From contig VFFE01007640.1 of the NCBI GenBank assembly GCA_008921705.1, positions 179,884-243,883 on the forward strand: a stretch of 64,000 bases of DNA. Direction: 5' to 3'. A program made the position numbers and the translations under genes. This DNA comes from Burhinus oedicnemus (lineage: Eukaryota; Chordata; Aves; Charadriiformes; Burhinidae). Of this stretch, positions 24,480 through 37,973 are shown one piece after another; within the stretch, counting starts at the first letter, position 1; every line of letters starts with the position of its first letter. The notes under the pieces were generated by a model. That model did not search any database and had not been told where the DNA came from. It was given only the letters and a program-made list of their open reading frames with translations.

Positions 24480-26020
24480 AAGGGGGAGAAATTAACTTCA
24501 TTTCCAAAGCTTCACACACAGAAAATGTAATTTGCAGAGTAACAAGTTCAAAAACTATTCAGCTCTTTCTGGGTTTCAGTACCTTCTCTTTTGTCCTGCT
24601 ACAGCCTCATTATTTTCTTATTCTTTGCAGCACATGCCACTCTTTTTGGATGAAAGAAACCATCCCATATTAGTCACACCAGGAAAAAGAATTTTGCCTT
24701 GCAGTTGGTGAATGAAGATTATCAGAACTTTTATTCACATGCACAAAATAACAACATAATAGCTAAGGAACACCAAAGAATTTATCACTTTTGCATGCCT
24801 TGTCTTGTAATCAAAAAAGCCATTTAATTCATGACAACATTAGTCCTCTCTGGTAAACTTTGTGCCAAAACTTCTTGGCCCTAAGTCCAACTAAAATCCA
24901 ACAGACACCAATGGCCCACATGTAGTGTTGTACTTTGTACTCATTTGATGCTTGTGGAGCTTTTGTCAAGCTAATCTAAGCATGATAGGAACAGCGAGAG
25001 AAGCCAATCTTCTGGAGCCTTGCACCCTTTCAAAAAGCAGTAATATTTTCAGACCAAATAACCAAATTTCTTTAGGTACCAACTCTGACTGAGGTCTGAG
25101 AAAATTTTCCACATAAGCATCTCAATAAAAAGCCCTAACCTTAATTTCTGAAGCTAAACCACACCAAAGGATAGATGTCTTAGTAAGTGACGTGTCTTGG
25201 TCTTTACATCAGTTTAGCCAAAGCTGGAATTACTAATATGGAGGTATTTTACTACGATAAGCTTTATCAGTCTTACTTTGGTCTCTGCATCAGCTTCTCA
25301 CCATTTAACTAGGGGAATAAATTATGTAGGAAATTAAAAGTGGAATCTGATCCCTTTCTTGGCTTATTTTAAATTTAGTTGCTCTTAATTCAAGGAGTTA
25401 AAACCTTCTTAAGAAAGAAATGCTTTAAATACATTGGCAGGATTTAACTTAGAGTTTTTGACAACAAATCGTGTTATTATTTACTGCACCATTCAAAGTC
25501 CTGTTTGACTTCTCCCTCTTGCACAAGAAATTTCAGGGACGTGTCAATGTGCATTTTCTATATGAGGCAAATAGACCTCTGTATCACAAACATTCCTGAC
25601 ACTTTCAAATGCAGTTTTACAGCCTTAAACAGACATTCCACTTCTCCCACCCACCCACCATCTCATCCAAGGCCTACAGTCACCAAATTTTCAGAATTTA
25701 AGAGTGGGAGTATTGCTAATGTACCAGGTAAGTGCAGAGTTTACTGACCTGTTTGTGCGTATGTACATATACGTGAGAGGGTATGGACACGTTTCCCTAT
25801 TCCTGTCTGCCATTTACTCTAAAAATGCCCTGTTAACTTCCTTCTCCTTCTCAACCACATCCACTGACCTGGGGTCTAACAGTGAATTTTAAGTGAGAGC
25901 CAGCAACAGCAAAGAAAGCATATATGCATATTTGAGAAGTAAAGCAAAGCAAAGCAGGAGATAAGGCACAGGGCTGAATAAAGGAAGCACTGGAGGAAGA
26001 GAAGTACCGCATGGTCAGAT
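24480..26020. other. Unique non-coding stretch
   Basis: No gene or classified repeat seen. A short (AAAGC)n-like run is present near 25941-25957. Confidence 0.5.
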
Positions 26021-26023
26021 ACT

Positions 26024-26545
26024 TAGAATCAAAGAATGGTTTAGGCTGGAAGGGACCTTAAACATCATCTAGTTCCAAACCTCCTGCCATGGGCAAGGAC
26101 ACCTTACACTAGATCAGGTTGCTCAAAGCCCCATCCAACCTGGCCTTGAACACTTCCAGGGATGGGGCCTTCACAGCTTCCCTGGGCAACCTGTTCCAGT
26201 GCCTCACCACCCTCAGATTGAAAAATTTCTACCCAATATCTATTCTAAATCTCCCCTCTTCCAGTTTGAAGCCATTACCTCTCATTCTATCGCTACATGC
26301 CCTTGTAAAAAGTCCCTCTCCAGCTTTCTTGTAGGCCCCCTTTAGGTATTGGAAGGCTGCTGTAAGGTCTCCCTGGAGCCTTCTCTTCTCCAGGCTGAAC
26401 AACCCCAACTCTCTCAGCCTGTTTTCATAGCAGAGCTGCTCCAGCCCTCTGATCATCTTCGTGGCCCTCCTCTGGACCCGCTTCAACAGGTCCATGTCCT
26501 TCTTATGTTGGGGGCTCCAGAGCTGGATGCAGTATTCCAGGTGGA
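26024..26545 (-). mobile_element. CR1 LINE fragment, antisense
   Basis: This is a 5'-truncated CR1 copy on the minus strand. The plus strand starts with the 3'-tail complement (AGAATCAAAGAATGGTTTAG, then GCTGGAAGGGACC) and runs through the 3' UTR-like segment. It continues into the RT C-terminus, which on the minus strand reads [19 protein letters not shown]... [24 protein letters not shown]. The frame is open from 26495 to 26229. The GGTTTAGG-type 3' end places it in a different subfamily from the 2160 copy; the 44443 fragment is close to it. Confidence 0.95.
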
Positions 26546-27002
26546 GAATTAAGAAGAATTAGAAGGTGCACCTTAGAAGGTGCAAAAGCCAAGGGGGCTG
26601 GTACCTAAGTATCTCAAGGATCTTGACCTTAGAATCTCACAAACTCTACCTGAACTTTTTTACTAATGGAGAAATTGAAGCACAAAAGGTGAAATCCCAC
26701 CCCTGTAACATCAGCCCCTACAATCTGAGCCCCTGGCAACACTCCCAGCTTAATCAAAAGGGGCTAAATTGCGTCTTTCCACACCTTCTATTGGATCAAC
26801 GGAAGAACAGGGAGTAGTGCCCAGAACATTTAAGCTCCCTTCCCTTGTTTTAAATACTGGATTATGCTTCCCAAATTTCCTTCTGTTTTAGCTGAAGAGA
26901 CTTTTCACCCGGCACTGCTTAAAAACCAAACCGTTTCTTCTGCAAAGTGAAGTGTATGGCTGCATGCTGATCACCTATCGTTTCTCCCACTTTCAGTGAA
27001 AT

Positions 27003-27060
27003 TTGGATAAGGTGATTTATAGAGGTCCTTTCCAATCAACATTTCTATGATTCTGTGATT
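27003..27060 (+). mobile_element. CR1 3'-end stub, sense
   Basis: A very short CR1 remnant: GGTGATTTATAGAGGTCCTT followed by TCCAATCAACATTTCTATGA and the terminal TTCTGTGATT. Only the last ~55 bp of the element was copied or survives. Its 3' terminal octamer-like unit marks the integration end. Confidence 0.85.
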
Positions 27061-27194
27061 ACTTTGTACACATTCTGATAATGTGAGCTGACCCTTTTCT
27101 ACCCAGGCTCCTTTCATTTATGAATAAACTGAAGACAGTAGAAGAAAAATCATCAGACTACAGAACAACTATTTCTCATTTAATAACAGAAACT

Positions 27195-27470
27195 TTATTA
27201 ACTCATGAGGCCCTATGCTGTCTCTCCTGTTGAATACAAATAGTCGAGCAATAGCTGGGATTTGCACGCAGAATGTGGATTAGTTTGAGAGCAGCTCCGT
27301 TTCTCTGGCTCGGCACACTGAGCATTTTGATTCCAATTACACGGGAAAGTAGTAGTTGCTAATGCTCTGTGAAAAGGTGCCACACTCCAGCTCCAGCAAG
27401 AGATTTACGCATCGGATCCGTACAGATTAAGCAATTGTAGACAGCAAATTAAACTTCTGTATTAGGAAGC
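27195..27470. promoter_or_regulatory. Candidate conserved non-coding element
   Basis: A repeat-free stretch with retained CpGs and homeodomain-like cores (TCCAATTACACGG, GTTGCTAATGC, GATTAAGCAATTG, GCAAATTAAAC). It resembles an enhancer more than neighbouring AT-rich DNA. No coding frame fits. Support is compositional only. Confidence 0.25.
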
Positions 27471-27479
27471 CAGCTCCAG

Positions 27480-27560
27480 CACAAGATGCAACAGCCCGAG
27501 GTTCAAGTCCCAGCTCTGTGAGGGAGACGATGCTCCTCTGTCCCTATGGCTGTACCTGAC
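27480..27560 (+). repeat. tRNA-derived SINE relic (MIR-like)
   Basis: The words CCCGAGGTTCAAGTCCCAGC and CTCTGTGAGGGAGACG match the B-box region of a tRNA-related SINE such as MIR. The B-box GGTTCAAGTCC is intact. No A-box or 3' core was confidently placed. Confidence 0.5.
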
Positions 27561-27609
27561 TGGAGGAAGCAAGTGTGAAGCCCAGGGGCCCTACAGCAAT
27601 AACATTTTT

Positions 27610-29010
27610 AGCACAAAAGCTCCTTCTTTCATCACCAAATCTTGAAATTCTTCAAAGATTTGTCTCACAAGTCTCGCTTCCCTCTGTCTCTGCTAGCCTC
27701 CAATGTCTTTAAAGGCTATTGAACTTCAAGACACTGGAGAGACATGTCCTTAATGCTGGAAAATTAAAGAGCTGCATGCCTGGAACTCACGTGGGGGTTG
27801 ATGCATATAGTAAAGAGTGCAAAACACCAGGGCTTTACGGGAGGAGGTGCACCAGGCTCGTCTGTAATGCGTACATACACACAAAATTAGATCCGCAGGC
27901 GCATTTTCTAGGTCATTTTCTTCTCCCTCCTCTGCTCTCCCCCTCCGCGCCTGAGTTTTCTTAATTGTTCTGGGAAGGAGTACATGTTTCAAAATGTATC
28001 ACCAAACTTTGTCTTATGAAAACATATTGTCCTGGTTATTTTATATCCCAAACTATTGTGTATGGAATATTAGTCCTCAGTTAACTTTGCCGGTGCAAAA
28101 ATGTACTGTTTTCTTATGCTGCCAAATGTGTAGTTCCTACCCAGCTATTTTATTGTCTTACTTAAGCCAAGGACCAGAAATCCAAGTGCAAACACTAACA
28201 CAGGCAAGGGAATGTAATGAGTACGAAAGGTATAAATTTTATCTATTTTATAGGTACAGTGGAAAACACCGTTACTCACAGTACTGAAAAGACCTTCAGT
28301 CGCAGCTCTGCGGATTGTTGTGCCCTGGATTTGATAGGACTCTATAGCACTTTGTTTAGTTTATTGTAGACTGCAGAATCTGGGATTTAATGTGTTGTTT
28401 AAGAGAGCCATATGGCCCTCTGAACTGGGCTGAACATCCCTCCTAGCGATCAGCCTAACCAGAATTCCTGAACAGTCACAAAATTTGTGTGATGCAGTTA
28501 CTAATTTGCCTCCTTGCAACAGGTTTATGTTCATCTGCTTGTCACCTTCCTGCCTCATGTATCATCCTATGGCTATTTTTAAACAATCTTTGCAAAATAA
28601 AAACTCAAATAACCAGAGCTGTAGAAAGTGCTTCTCCCCTACAGCACCTCTATTTAATAAATTAGATGATAGGAACACTGCTTGGACAGATGGACGTAAG
28701 AGCCTGTCAGCACTTTCATTTCAAACCCCCTTTTTCAGGGACTTGCAATTCAGCCATAACAATTTGCTATGGGCAAAAATTGGGATGTGAAAACTCAGAC
28801 CTGGAGGAAGAACTTTAAAAAAAGATGACTAATAGTATTTCAAGGTATACCTGAAATAAATACTGTGGGGAGAGGGCTGAACAGCAAAAAAATAGTAAAT
28901 GCTTTGATTTTCACTAATATATTTCCATTTTCACTTGTAACCTCCCCTATCTTAGCCTCGCCATGGCTTTACATTGGTCCTTAAAACCAATGGTGCATTG
29001 TAGTTACACT
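27610..29010. other. Unique non-coding stretch
   Basis: No classified repeat or supportable coding frame. The frame at 27994-28287 (plus, 97 codons) has no splice support and no recognisable domain. Confidence 0.45.
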
Positions 29011-29019
29011 GTTCATTTC

Positions 29020-29215
29020 ATTTTAGTGCTGCGTACATGCAATAATTATTAATTCTCAATACTCCTCTGAGGCAGGTATTATCAAGTTGATTTTCTAGAA
29101 AGAGACGCAAGGCACAATTTGCCCCAGGTCACAACAAGGACGCTTTGTGAAAGGCAGAAATAGAAATAAGGAGTTCCTGTTCCCTGTGCTAAATCAAGGC
29201 CACAAACCCCTCTCT
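29020..29215 (-). repeat. MIR/CORE-SINE relic, antisense
   Basis: The plus strand follows the complement of MIR: 'ctcctctgaggcaggtatta', 'gattttctagaaagagac', 'ggcacaatttgccccaggtc', then 'gaaataaggagttcctgttc' and 'ctgtgctaaatc'. Order and spacing fit one continuous antisense copy about 190 bp long. Confidence 0.75.
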
Positions 29216-29219
29216 GGCA

Positions 29220-31690
29220 GCGACTGTTTTCTCAATGTTTTATGGAGGTCACTATCCTGCTATTGAACTGTGTTTAATACAGACTGGGATATCCCTGGGA
29301 TATATAAGAATTTCAAGCCATCTCAATGCCAGCTGATAATACCTCTCAGAAATAGTCTAAGTGCCAGGACTAACACACTTTAAAAACATACTTTAGCAGG
29401 TGGTCGTTAGAAGCTATATACCGGTCTTACAAGGTGGTAGGCAAGCACGCATTACTAATTTAAATGCCCTTATAGGTATGCAACCTTGTAATTCACTGAA
29501 TTTAAACTTCTCTCTTACTTGCAGGATCGGTAGTTACTAAAGTGTAGGTGGGTAAAGCTAAACTGGTGGGAAGTATTCCGGGGTGGAGTACCCCTATGTG
29601 CTGGACACGGGGTCTTCTGTCTTTTGCTGAGTCCAAGGCAGGTTTCTTTTAGATTTGGGCTTGGAGCTCTAACACAATACACCTGGGTATATTCCAGGTG
29701 GACTGTCACAGGTGTGATGGTGGTAGGTCCAGAAGAACCAAGCCTGACAGAGCTATTATGGTCTCTTCCCTATTTGTTAGATTTTCCAAGCTCCCAGTCA
29801 TGGAATCCTGCCCAAGACCCTTATACTACACCTACCATGCTACATGCAGCTATTTCTTAGCATGCTTCTTGGTTCCCAGGCCAAGTGGTTGAGACAGAGT
29901 CATGTCCATCTTACTACTGAAGTGGCATTTTTATTAAACAAAACCGAGGAGATGTGCTGCAGGCTTTCAAATATCATGTAAAGGCAAGAGCAGGGGTGGA
30001 AGGTGTTTAAAGATATAGCCAAGAGCCTTGGCTGTAGGCTGCAAGTAATCTTCCCTGATGCAGTCTCATCCATGCTCCCTCCCTCCAGTCCCTGAAGTGA
30101 ACAATCCTTCAAGCCATGCCTACAAATTCTCTTGAAAAAACTAGGAAGCACCCCAAAATACAACCAAGGAACAAAACTAACAATTTTGCAATATGCAATC
30201 AGGAGTTGAGTACTTGAGTATACTCAGTAGCCCTCTTTTACTTAGTAATATCGGTATATCTTAAAAATTTTCCAGCTGGCCTAAGGTCTGTATTTACAGA
30301 CCTGTTTCCGTAGGGAATGAGCTCACCTCTTGCAAAGAAAGTGACCTTGTACATGTCTATATTGTCTTCTGCAGGCAACTACGCATTGACATAGGCTCTG
30401 CCATAACTACAGAGCCTCCAGGTGATTCATTGTGTGGACTTCAGTGCTGACACCAGCTTACATCTTTCTGAAAATTCATATTTGGCATATTCTGTCTTAA
30501 TTACACTGAACAGCTGTGAGCATATCCTAGAGGAAATCTCCCCAAAACGATGTGTCAGGATTCTCAGAATCAAGGTTTCTGAAATGTCAGTTTGAGGAAA
30601 AATTGAAAAAGAAAAATTTTTGGTTTCACTGAGAGTCAGACGTTTTCCCAGACAGCCTGCTTTCTGGCCACGTACAACTTGGTGAGGATCATTTGAGAAG
30701 CTAACGGGTGAAATTCCCCATTGCAACTGGGTGAAGAGGGCCATTTTTACCTTATGGATTCATAATGACACTCGCAATACACTCAATAGCTAAGTGCCTC
30801 AAAAGAATAGCCCAAACTGCCTTAATACTTCGTCAGATCATTCTCTTGGAATTATAGATCATTAACTTCTACAGGGAGTCACAGGAATCCCCATCAGTAA
30901 TCTCACTTCCCATTCAGGTTTCCAGTGCATTTAGCACAACCCCCACCTAGTCTCTCCTGAAAAATCCTGTCCCTAATGATTATTAATATTGCATCAAATG
31001 CTTAAAGATGAAGGAAATATAATCAGAAAAGTGAAAGTAATAAATACCTATATTTTAATAATGAGACTATTTCTGACAGCTACACTGGAAACATAAAAGC
31101 TACTTTTCAAAGATCAGGAGAACTGTTCAGTGACAGTATTCAGTTTTATTGCTATTATCACTTAAATATATTTATATAACACCTCTTTGTCACCATTCTC
31201 TTCTATGACATATTTTACAGTTAAGATGAATGTCTATATATAGCCTTCTCTCAGTCAATAATTAGTTTGTAAAATCAAGCAGCTCATGTAACTGTGCATC
31301 AAGTCATTCCAGCGTTTATATATTTCTATTCGAAAGTGCCTCATTTTATGTAATTATTACGTATAATTTAAAGCAAAAATATATTTAAAATATTGAGTGT
31401 CTGAGCAAACTCTCAACTTCTCCTTCAAAATATTCAATAACTCTTAGCTATGTGTCTCCTGCCCTACTTTTTCCATAGGTACACTTTATTGTCATATTTC
31501 TAACCCAGTGCTTGCGAACCATGACAATCAACTCTGGTTTTTTACCAGCTTAAAGAAGAAACTCAAGTCCCACCATGGCCATATGCTCAAAGGTACAATA
31601 CGGAGAGTATTCAGAGCATCCTTTAGCTTCAGGTGAATTTCAGGTAATCTAGAGTGATGAAAATCAGACTCCATTGCTGTGCTACCAGTA
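29220..31690. other. Unique non-coding stretch
   Basis: No gene or confident repeat. The minus frame 30427-30744 (105 codons) lacks recognised motifs and splice support. The 31.0-31.4 kb part is strongly AT-rich. Confidence 0.45.
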
Positions 31691-31699
31691 AATATTCTT

Positions 31700-31800
31700 G
31701 TGATGACAGGAGCATGCACAGCAAGCACTGTGGGCCGTCCAGTCCAGAGTCTGGTCCCTGAGGGCAGCTAGAAGCAGATATTCTGGCAAAACGTGGAAAA
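31700..31800. repeat. Possible ancient LINE scrap
   Basis: 'actgtgggccgtccagtcca', 'gagtctggtccctgagggc' and 'agctagaagcagatattct' resemble an old amniote LINE 3'-region block ('...atctagtccagtatcctgtct...cagtggccag...agatgcttc'). The match is short and diverged; orientation and family are uncertain. Confidence 0.3.
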
Positions 31801-31869
31801 AAGGGCAGTAATTCAAATGATGTGGGGGTTAAAGATCCAACCTACAACAGAAGTTTCCTTCAGTGTATC

Positions 31870-34630
31870 CACTTTTTTTTTTTAAAAAAAACCCACTTTA
31901 TTAAAAAAGCCACTTTTAGTGTTGTTTTCTTATTTTAAACTACCTGCACATTTGTTATGGAGTGGTTTCTCAGGGAATCTCCTACCCGCCATCCATCTCC
32001 TTCACAGCGTACAGGGAGCTCGTGGGCAGGACAGTGGCAAAAAGATGAGACATGAAATTCTCACACAAGCACAAATATTTTTAACATCTGATCTTGATGC
32101 TTTTAGAAAAATGCCTGGGCATTGCCCGCCCAGACGTTGGCCAGTGCCAGTGAGTGACAGCTAGTGAGTGAGCTCACTCCAACTAAGACTGAAATGGTAA
32201 TGCTTGTTTGCCTTCCCTAACTAGTGACTTAACCCCTACGTGATTGAGGTGATGGGCCCATCACTTCGGAGGATTAATGATGTAACAATTTTTTTTTCCA
32301 TTTTCAATCTATCTAGACCTCATCGGTGTTGGTTTCTCTTCTGCTTGCCTCCTCAGGACCTTTGCCCAGGCCACTGTCTTCTCATCCTGCCCCCGAGCTG
32401 CTGTCTCTGTATTGTCCTTCCCCATGCCTTTCCTCCACTTGCTCCACCTGGATCTTCCTGCTGCTGCCTCCTACCTCTCCTTAGGCTTCTGCCATCCTTG
32501 TGCCTCCTGTGATGCTAATTTCTGCAGGACTCATGCTGAGTTCAGGATAACAAACTCAAGATCACTTAAGAAGTCGCAGTCTACTCACCTCTAATACCAG
32601 AGTATTTCACCAGTGCAATGCTCCTCAACTGTTAGGAACAAGAAGTTCTGAAAAGTAGGATGCACTTTATAAACTTTTCAATACTGGGAGGAGTTCCTGG
32701 CAGGGTCCCACAGCCTTGTGACTTGCTACTTTGGCCTCAGAAAGCTTCAGTCTGGTGGCCTTGGAGTAAAATGTATAGTTCATCTCTTTCCTCCACACAT
32801 AGATGATGGGTAGGAAATGATGGGGAGGGCTTGTACTTGTCCTTAAGCCAAGAATGTTAAAGTGTAGGAGGTTAGGCAATGCCTAAGAGAAAAAAAAAGG
32901 TACGGCCAGCTGAAATTGCTTGGGCTTACACCCCATGTCTAGCTTGCATAGATGTTACGCCAGAGAAGAAACCTCTCCCTGCCTCGAGCGCTGTACACCA
33001 ATGCACAAATCCTCTGTGACACAACTGATCATACTCAGAGACTCTTGCCAGTGGCAATCCTACGTCCCTTCTGCAGCTCCTTCTATTGCTGAGCATTTTT
33101 ATTTTAACACCACAGTGGCCTAACAAGAATAATATGTGGAAGTAGGTTTCTCAGTGCCACTGTCAAATGTTATGCATAGCAAGTGGCAGTAATGTTCCAG
33201 CTGACTTACTCTGCTGACTGTCTATGAACAGGCAGTAAACTCAGAGAGTTCTGGAACCCTATACAATACACCAGTCTCTATAGATGGATCACAGAAGTCA
33301 GAATGACCATGAATACATTGTGTTTTTACATCTGTCCAGTTCTGGCCCCCCAAAAAATCAGAACTGAAATATGTCAGTGAACTCAAAGGTTATCTCCACA
33401 TCAGCGAGCAGCAGGAAAGGATCCACAGAATGAAGAGCTGGTAGGAAGGACTCAACCACAGCACTACAGATATGTTTTGTGTTTTAATTTGAAATAATGC
33501 AAATCTGTTTTTATAAACTGAATACCCATAAGATTTTACAGACGACTTGTTGTGTTCCTAGAGCGCATCTTTCTGCTTAGTTTCATCAAAAAGGCATCCC
33601 ATTTGCACACTCCAAGCCTAATGGAAAACAAAGCAGGACATACAGGTAGGGCTGGGAGATTAATTTCAAAAGCTCATTTATAATTTGAATTAATATTCTA
33701 CCTAGGTGCATCCAGAAACCCCCTCAGACTGTCCCATGTAAAATCCCACTTGAGTTCATGGAGATGCATCAAGAAGGTAAAGAATGCAAGGCTTTGAGCA
33801 TGGTCTACTGTGTATCATACCTACTTGGAGAAAAATTCTTGTGTCATCTCAAATTACTGTTTCTTACAACAACCAGGTCTAGACTATGACAATATAGAGA
33901 CTATTCACAATTAAGAACTAAGTGACATACCAGAGTTTCTTCAAGAGACTAATAGCACCGGTACAGAAAACCTGTAGTTTTCTAGTAGTTTGAACTTGAT
34001 AAAAATACTAAATACGAATGTCAAGACATTCAATAATACCCCTTACTATTTGTTTTAATAAAAAAACCTTCTGTATTGCAACAGTTTTGCAAAACATAGA
34101 AGTTTGGGCAGCTGAATAAACAAGTGGTTTTACTTTCGTGCTCAGCTTGGATAGTGGAATAGGTCGCTATTTGGCTATTTCAGCTAAAATAGAGAAACAA
34201 TAGGAAAAAATGCCAAAATCAGCTATTGTGCCGAAGAACTGGCTGTGATAAATCTGCTAGGAGGAAAGAAAGGAGATAGGGAAGAGAAGGAGGCATATCT
34301 TATCCATTTTGAAAAAAAAAACACAACTTTTAAATTATGCTAGGACAGATATAGAAATAAACCTAAATCAAAAGGAAAATAAGATTTATCAAAACACTTG
34401 GTCAAGGTAAACAAACAGGGAACTCATTCATCTTTCAATGGAATCTCCTCGATGTCTATTTTCAATATACAGAGGTAAAGGACATAAGGCAGAAAAACAT
34501 TTCCATGTGAGTGTCAGAATCGTGGCTGAAATGTAATTTAAGAAACATCTCTGTCAATCTGCAATCCCTTCCTGGCACTCCTAATAAGAGCAAAATGAAC
34601 AGGATATTAAGAGCCGGGAGATAACTCTTC
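31870..34630. other. Unique stretch with weak repeat traces
   Basis: There is a T/A homopolymer junction at 31871-31890 and a pyrimidine-rich patch around 32330-32510. A short CR1-like sense patch may lie at 33330-33450 ('ctgtccagttctggcccccc', 'gatccacagaatgaagagc'). No gene is supportable. Confidence 0.4.
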
Positions 34631-34639
34631 TGCAATACT

Positions 34640-34740
34640 GAACGAACTATTACAGGGCCCAATTCAGCGAAGTGAGTAAGCACATACTGACATTTAAGCG
34701 TGCATTTAAGTCTCATCGTCTTCAGTGAGAATCTGATACA
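34640..34740. repeat. Ancient amniote interspersed repeat fragment
   Basis: 'gggcccaattcagcgaag', 'tgagtaagcacatactgac', 'atttaagcgtgcatttaag' and 'tctcatcgtcttcagtgag' follow a well-known old amniote repeat. That repeat carries 'gattctgcaaag...taagcacatgcttaac...taagtcccattgacttcaa'. I recognise the pattern but cannot give a secure family name. Confidence 0.45.
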
Positions 34741-34744
34741 TGCC

Positions 34745-37700
34745 TTGGCACTCCTCTCGATGGAGATCTGTGAACGCAGGTCTCTCTCTCACACAAGCCG
34801 TCCTTTAATCCACCACCACCAATCTGTCCAGTATCTCTGGAGCAACTTTGGGACTCAGGGGAGAGACATTCATGTCCCTGCCCTGCAAGATTATGGACAA
34901 GACTGTTCTGCAAAACACCTCCTGGCACCTGAAGGATGTGTTTTAAAACATACTTATGCCCTCTCTGCTTCAGCTCGGTGCCCCTGTGATGGAAACACTG
35001 GTACTTCCCTACCAGAAATGGGAGAAGGGCTTAAATATCTTAAAGTAGGTTGTAATAGCGGCGCTTAAGGTAGACGCTACCCTGCATTTCAAATTAAACC
35101 GCTCTGAATTCTTTGCAATTTCAAGATCAAGGACCATAAAACTGGGCATCCTTGAAAGTAAAGGTCCAGCACAAGATCAACTATCAAAGTCCAGGAAATC
35201 AAGCTGTAAAGGAAAACTTCCCGCAGGCGCAGCTAAGACTCCTCCACTGCCTTCTTTGCAACATATGGTGTAGTAAGACATGCACACCCTCTTCCTGCCC
35301 CCCCAGATTAACTCCCTGGCACCACCTGTTAGGAGTGAGCAGACTGTAAAATTATTGCATTGGGAACAGATAAAAATGGGTGTGATCGTTCTGATGTGGT
35401 GCATTTCTCTCACTCACTTCTGCGCCCATAGGAAAAGACGACTGTATTTGGCACAAAATTGAAAGTAAAAGCTGTAAATCAAGAGTGTGAGCAATATTGC
35501 GTTCTTGTAACTTGCACTGTCCTTTTGAAAGGAGCTAGTTAATAACCTGACCTGGTTATTTTATCACTTGGAGATACTCGCCTGAACTTTGAATTCCTTT
35601 GTTGTCTATTCCACTATCTATACTTTAAAACTCTCCTTCTATTCTGAGGACCTATTTTCTCCTCTGCCACCCAGAATATAAAGTGTCATTCCAGTATATT
35701 CCTCTCCTTCCCGAGTTCAAGAATCACACAATTGTAGAAGTCACAATATTATGAGCATGCCTAGATCCATGATTTCATACCATGGAACTAAAAGATTTCC
35801 TAAAAAGAAACATCCTTACTTCTTGTTCAAGCTTCTTTGCTTGAGGACAACGGATCTGGACCCATAAATCTAGAAGTATAGCCCTAAGTGTCCAAAGCAA
35901 AAAGTCATGTATTTAGGTATGGGCTGCAGAACAAATGGAAATGAGAAAAAGGTATTTGAAGTGAGGTGATACAGTGGTATGTATACGGAATGTCTCATAT
36001 ATGCTTGATGGTGGTATCAAAGAGTACTAATCTGACATGTATTGAACCAACCCGAGATAACTCAGTTCGCTCGCGCTCCTTCTCATCTTTCTGAAAATGA
36101 TCACTATCCCACACACCCACTTTTCATTGGAGAAGTAGTTCATGCACCACCACAAGAAGATAAAACATTGACTGTGACTAACTTAATGAGCCTGAAGCGC
36201 TAAAGAAAGAGGAGGAAAAAAAAGTTTGCAATTTATGATTTTTATTCTCTTGCTTCTTCCTAACAGGATCTGAAAATCATGAAAGAACTTAAGTGTATCA
36301 AAGAATATCCTTTGAAAATCATGCTTACAGGCAGGAATACAAATCGGATACTAGTCCCTAGGCCACTGGCCTACCTTTGTAGAAGGGTGGCTTGCATTTA
36401 ATTTTCCCCTGACTAACAATTCACCTTTATTGATTAGAATGTAACACTTGAAAACGAGAGGGTTTAAGTTTTTAAAGTTAAAATAAAAAAAAAATACAAA
36501 ATGCTCTTATGAAAAACATGCAAATGAAAAAAGCTTTTAAACTGTTAAACTCTTGATGCTATTTATATCACTAGTGGCATCATGACACAGCAGTTAAATT
36601 ATAACCCTTTCGCTAATAGAACATATTTTTGCCTATTTAAAATGGAAGTGAAGAAACAAGAAACTTTAGTTCAGGGAAGTCTCAAGTAACCAGAGATGTA
36701 GGCAGGACGTAGTTTGAGGAAAAGGAGAAGGTAGAAAAATAATTTGTAAATGTTTGACTGTAATGTAGTTTGAGTTTAAGTATGTTATACGAAGCAGTAG
36801 ATGATCTGTTATTAACCTCTAGCTGAACTACATTTAGGGAGCATTGGGTCATTTATAACCTATTTCATGAAGTTACTTCATTTTATTTAGGCTAGTCTGG
36901 TATACAGGAACTCCGAAAATTATACTGTGTTCCGTAGTTTGTGGACTGTACAACTAAAATTTGGTTTTTGTAGCTTAGCCATTTGTGAGGATTAAAAAAG
37001 TTACATGCATGATTTAAAAAGAATTACTATCACTACCATTTTTAATAAAACTGCTCGTTTCCCACTCTATTTAAACATAGAGGAAGAGTTTTAATATCAT
37101 CCAGTATTTAAGGATAGCAAGGAGAAGGAATGGGACAAAATCTGTTACTCCCATGCAAAATCATCATGATTGATCCAGTGATCCAAGAAACAAACTTGTT
37201 TACCCAAAGATAATAAGTTTTAAAAACATACCATCACTTTTGAATTATGTCAGTAAAATAACAAACAACACTGAATATACCTTAATGTCAAGTCAGGATG
37301 TACATGGGGAAAAATATAGTCCAATCCAACACCTTTGTTAAAAAAATTGGGGTGGAATTGCATTACACAGCCAGAAAGGAAACTTCTCTGGCTAACTGCG
37401 CCACCTTTTGATTTAAATTTAAGAGAGAAATTAAACGATTGTCCAGTCCCTAGAAGAAAACACTTATTTAAAGATATTCCTGTAGACTTAAAAATGGGTT
37501 TGGGAGCTTACTTTCTTTATTTCTTACAGAGAAGTACAGGGTTGTATACTTTAGTATTGCTCTTATGGTTAAAAGCCATGTCAGCAATATAAATGGAAAA
37601 AATATATTCAATCTTGCTGGTTTGTGTTTTTGTAATAACAGTATACACATCAAAATCAATAAAGCCGGGCAAATGGCAGAGTAGTGGTTTAGTAATCTTA

Positions 37701-37960
37701 GCACTGTTAGCTAAGTATACAGTCAACTCTAGAACAAATGCTTCATAATCCGTTAGATTCTCCTATGTAAATCTATGCTCGTACAACCCTGGGAAATAAG
37801 AAAGCTTTACTTCTGATTTTGTTCCTAACATTTAAAACGTATCGGCTGTAAGCCCTAATTTATAGCCAACGTATCGCAGTTTGCACTGGAATCTCTAGTC
37901 AGACATGAAATTAAACAGCACAGATATTCAAAGGAGTTACAGCATGCATTTAAATACATT
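34745..37960. other. Unique non-coding stretch
   Basis: No repeat or coding feature was recognised. The 36.2-37.4 kb part is notably AT-rich with no structure I can name. Confidence 0.45.
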
Positions 37961-37973
37961 AACCACATCCTAC

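Noticed and set aside
30427..30744. 105-codon minus-strand frame
   Set aside because: No family resemblance and no supporting signals.
33330..33450. CR1-like phrase 'ctgtccagttctggcc'
   Set aside because: Too short and diverged for a confident repeat call; mentioned only within the stretch description.
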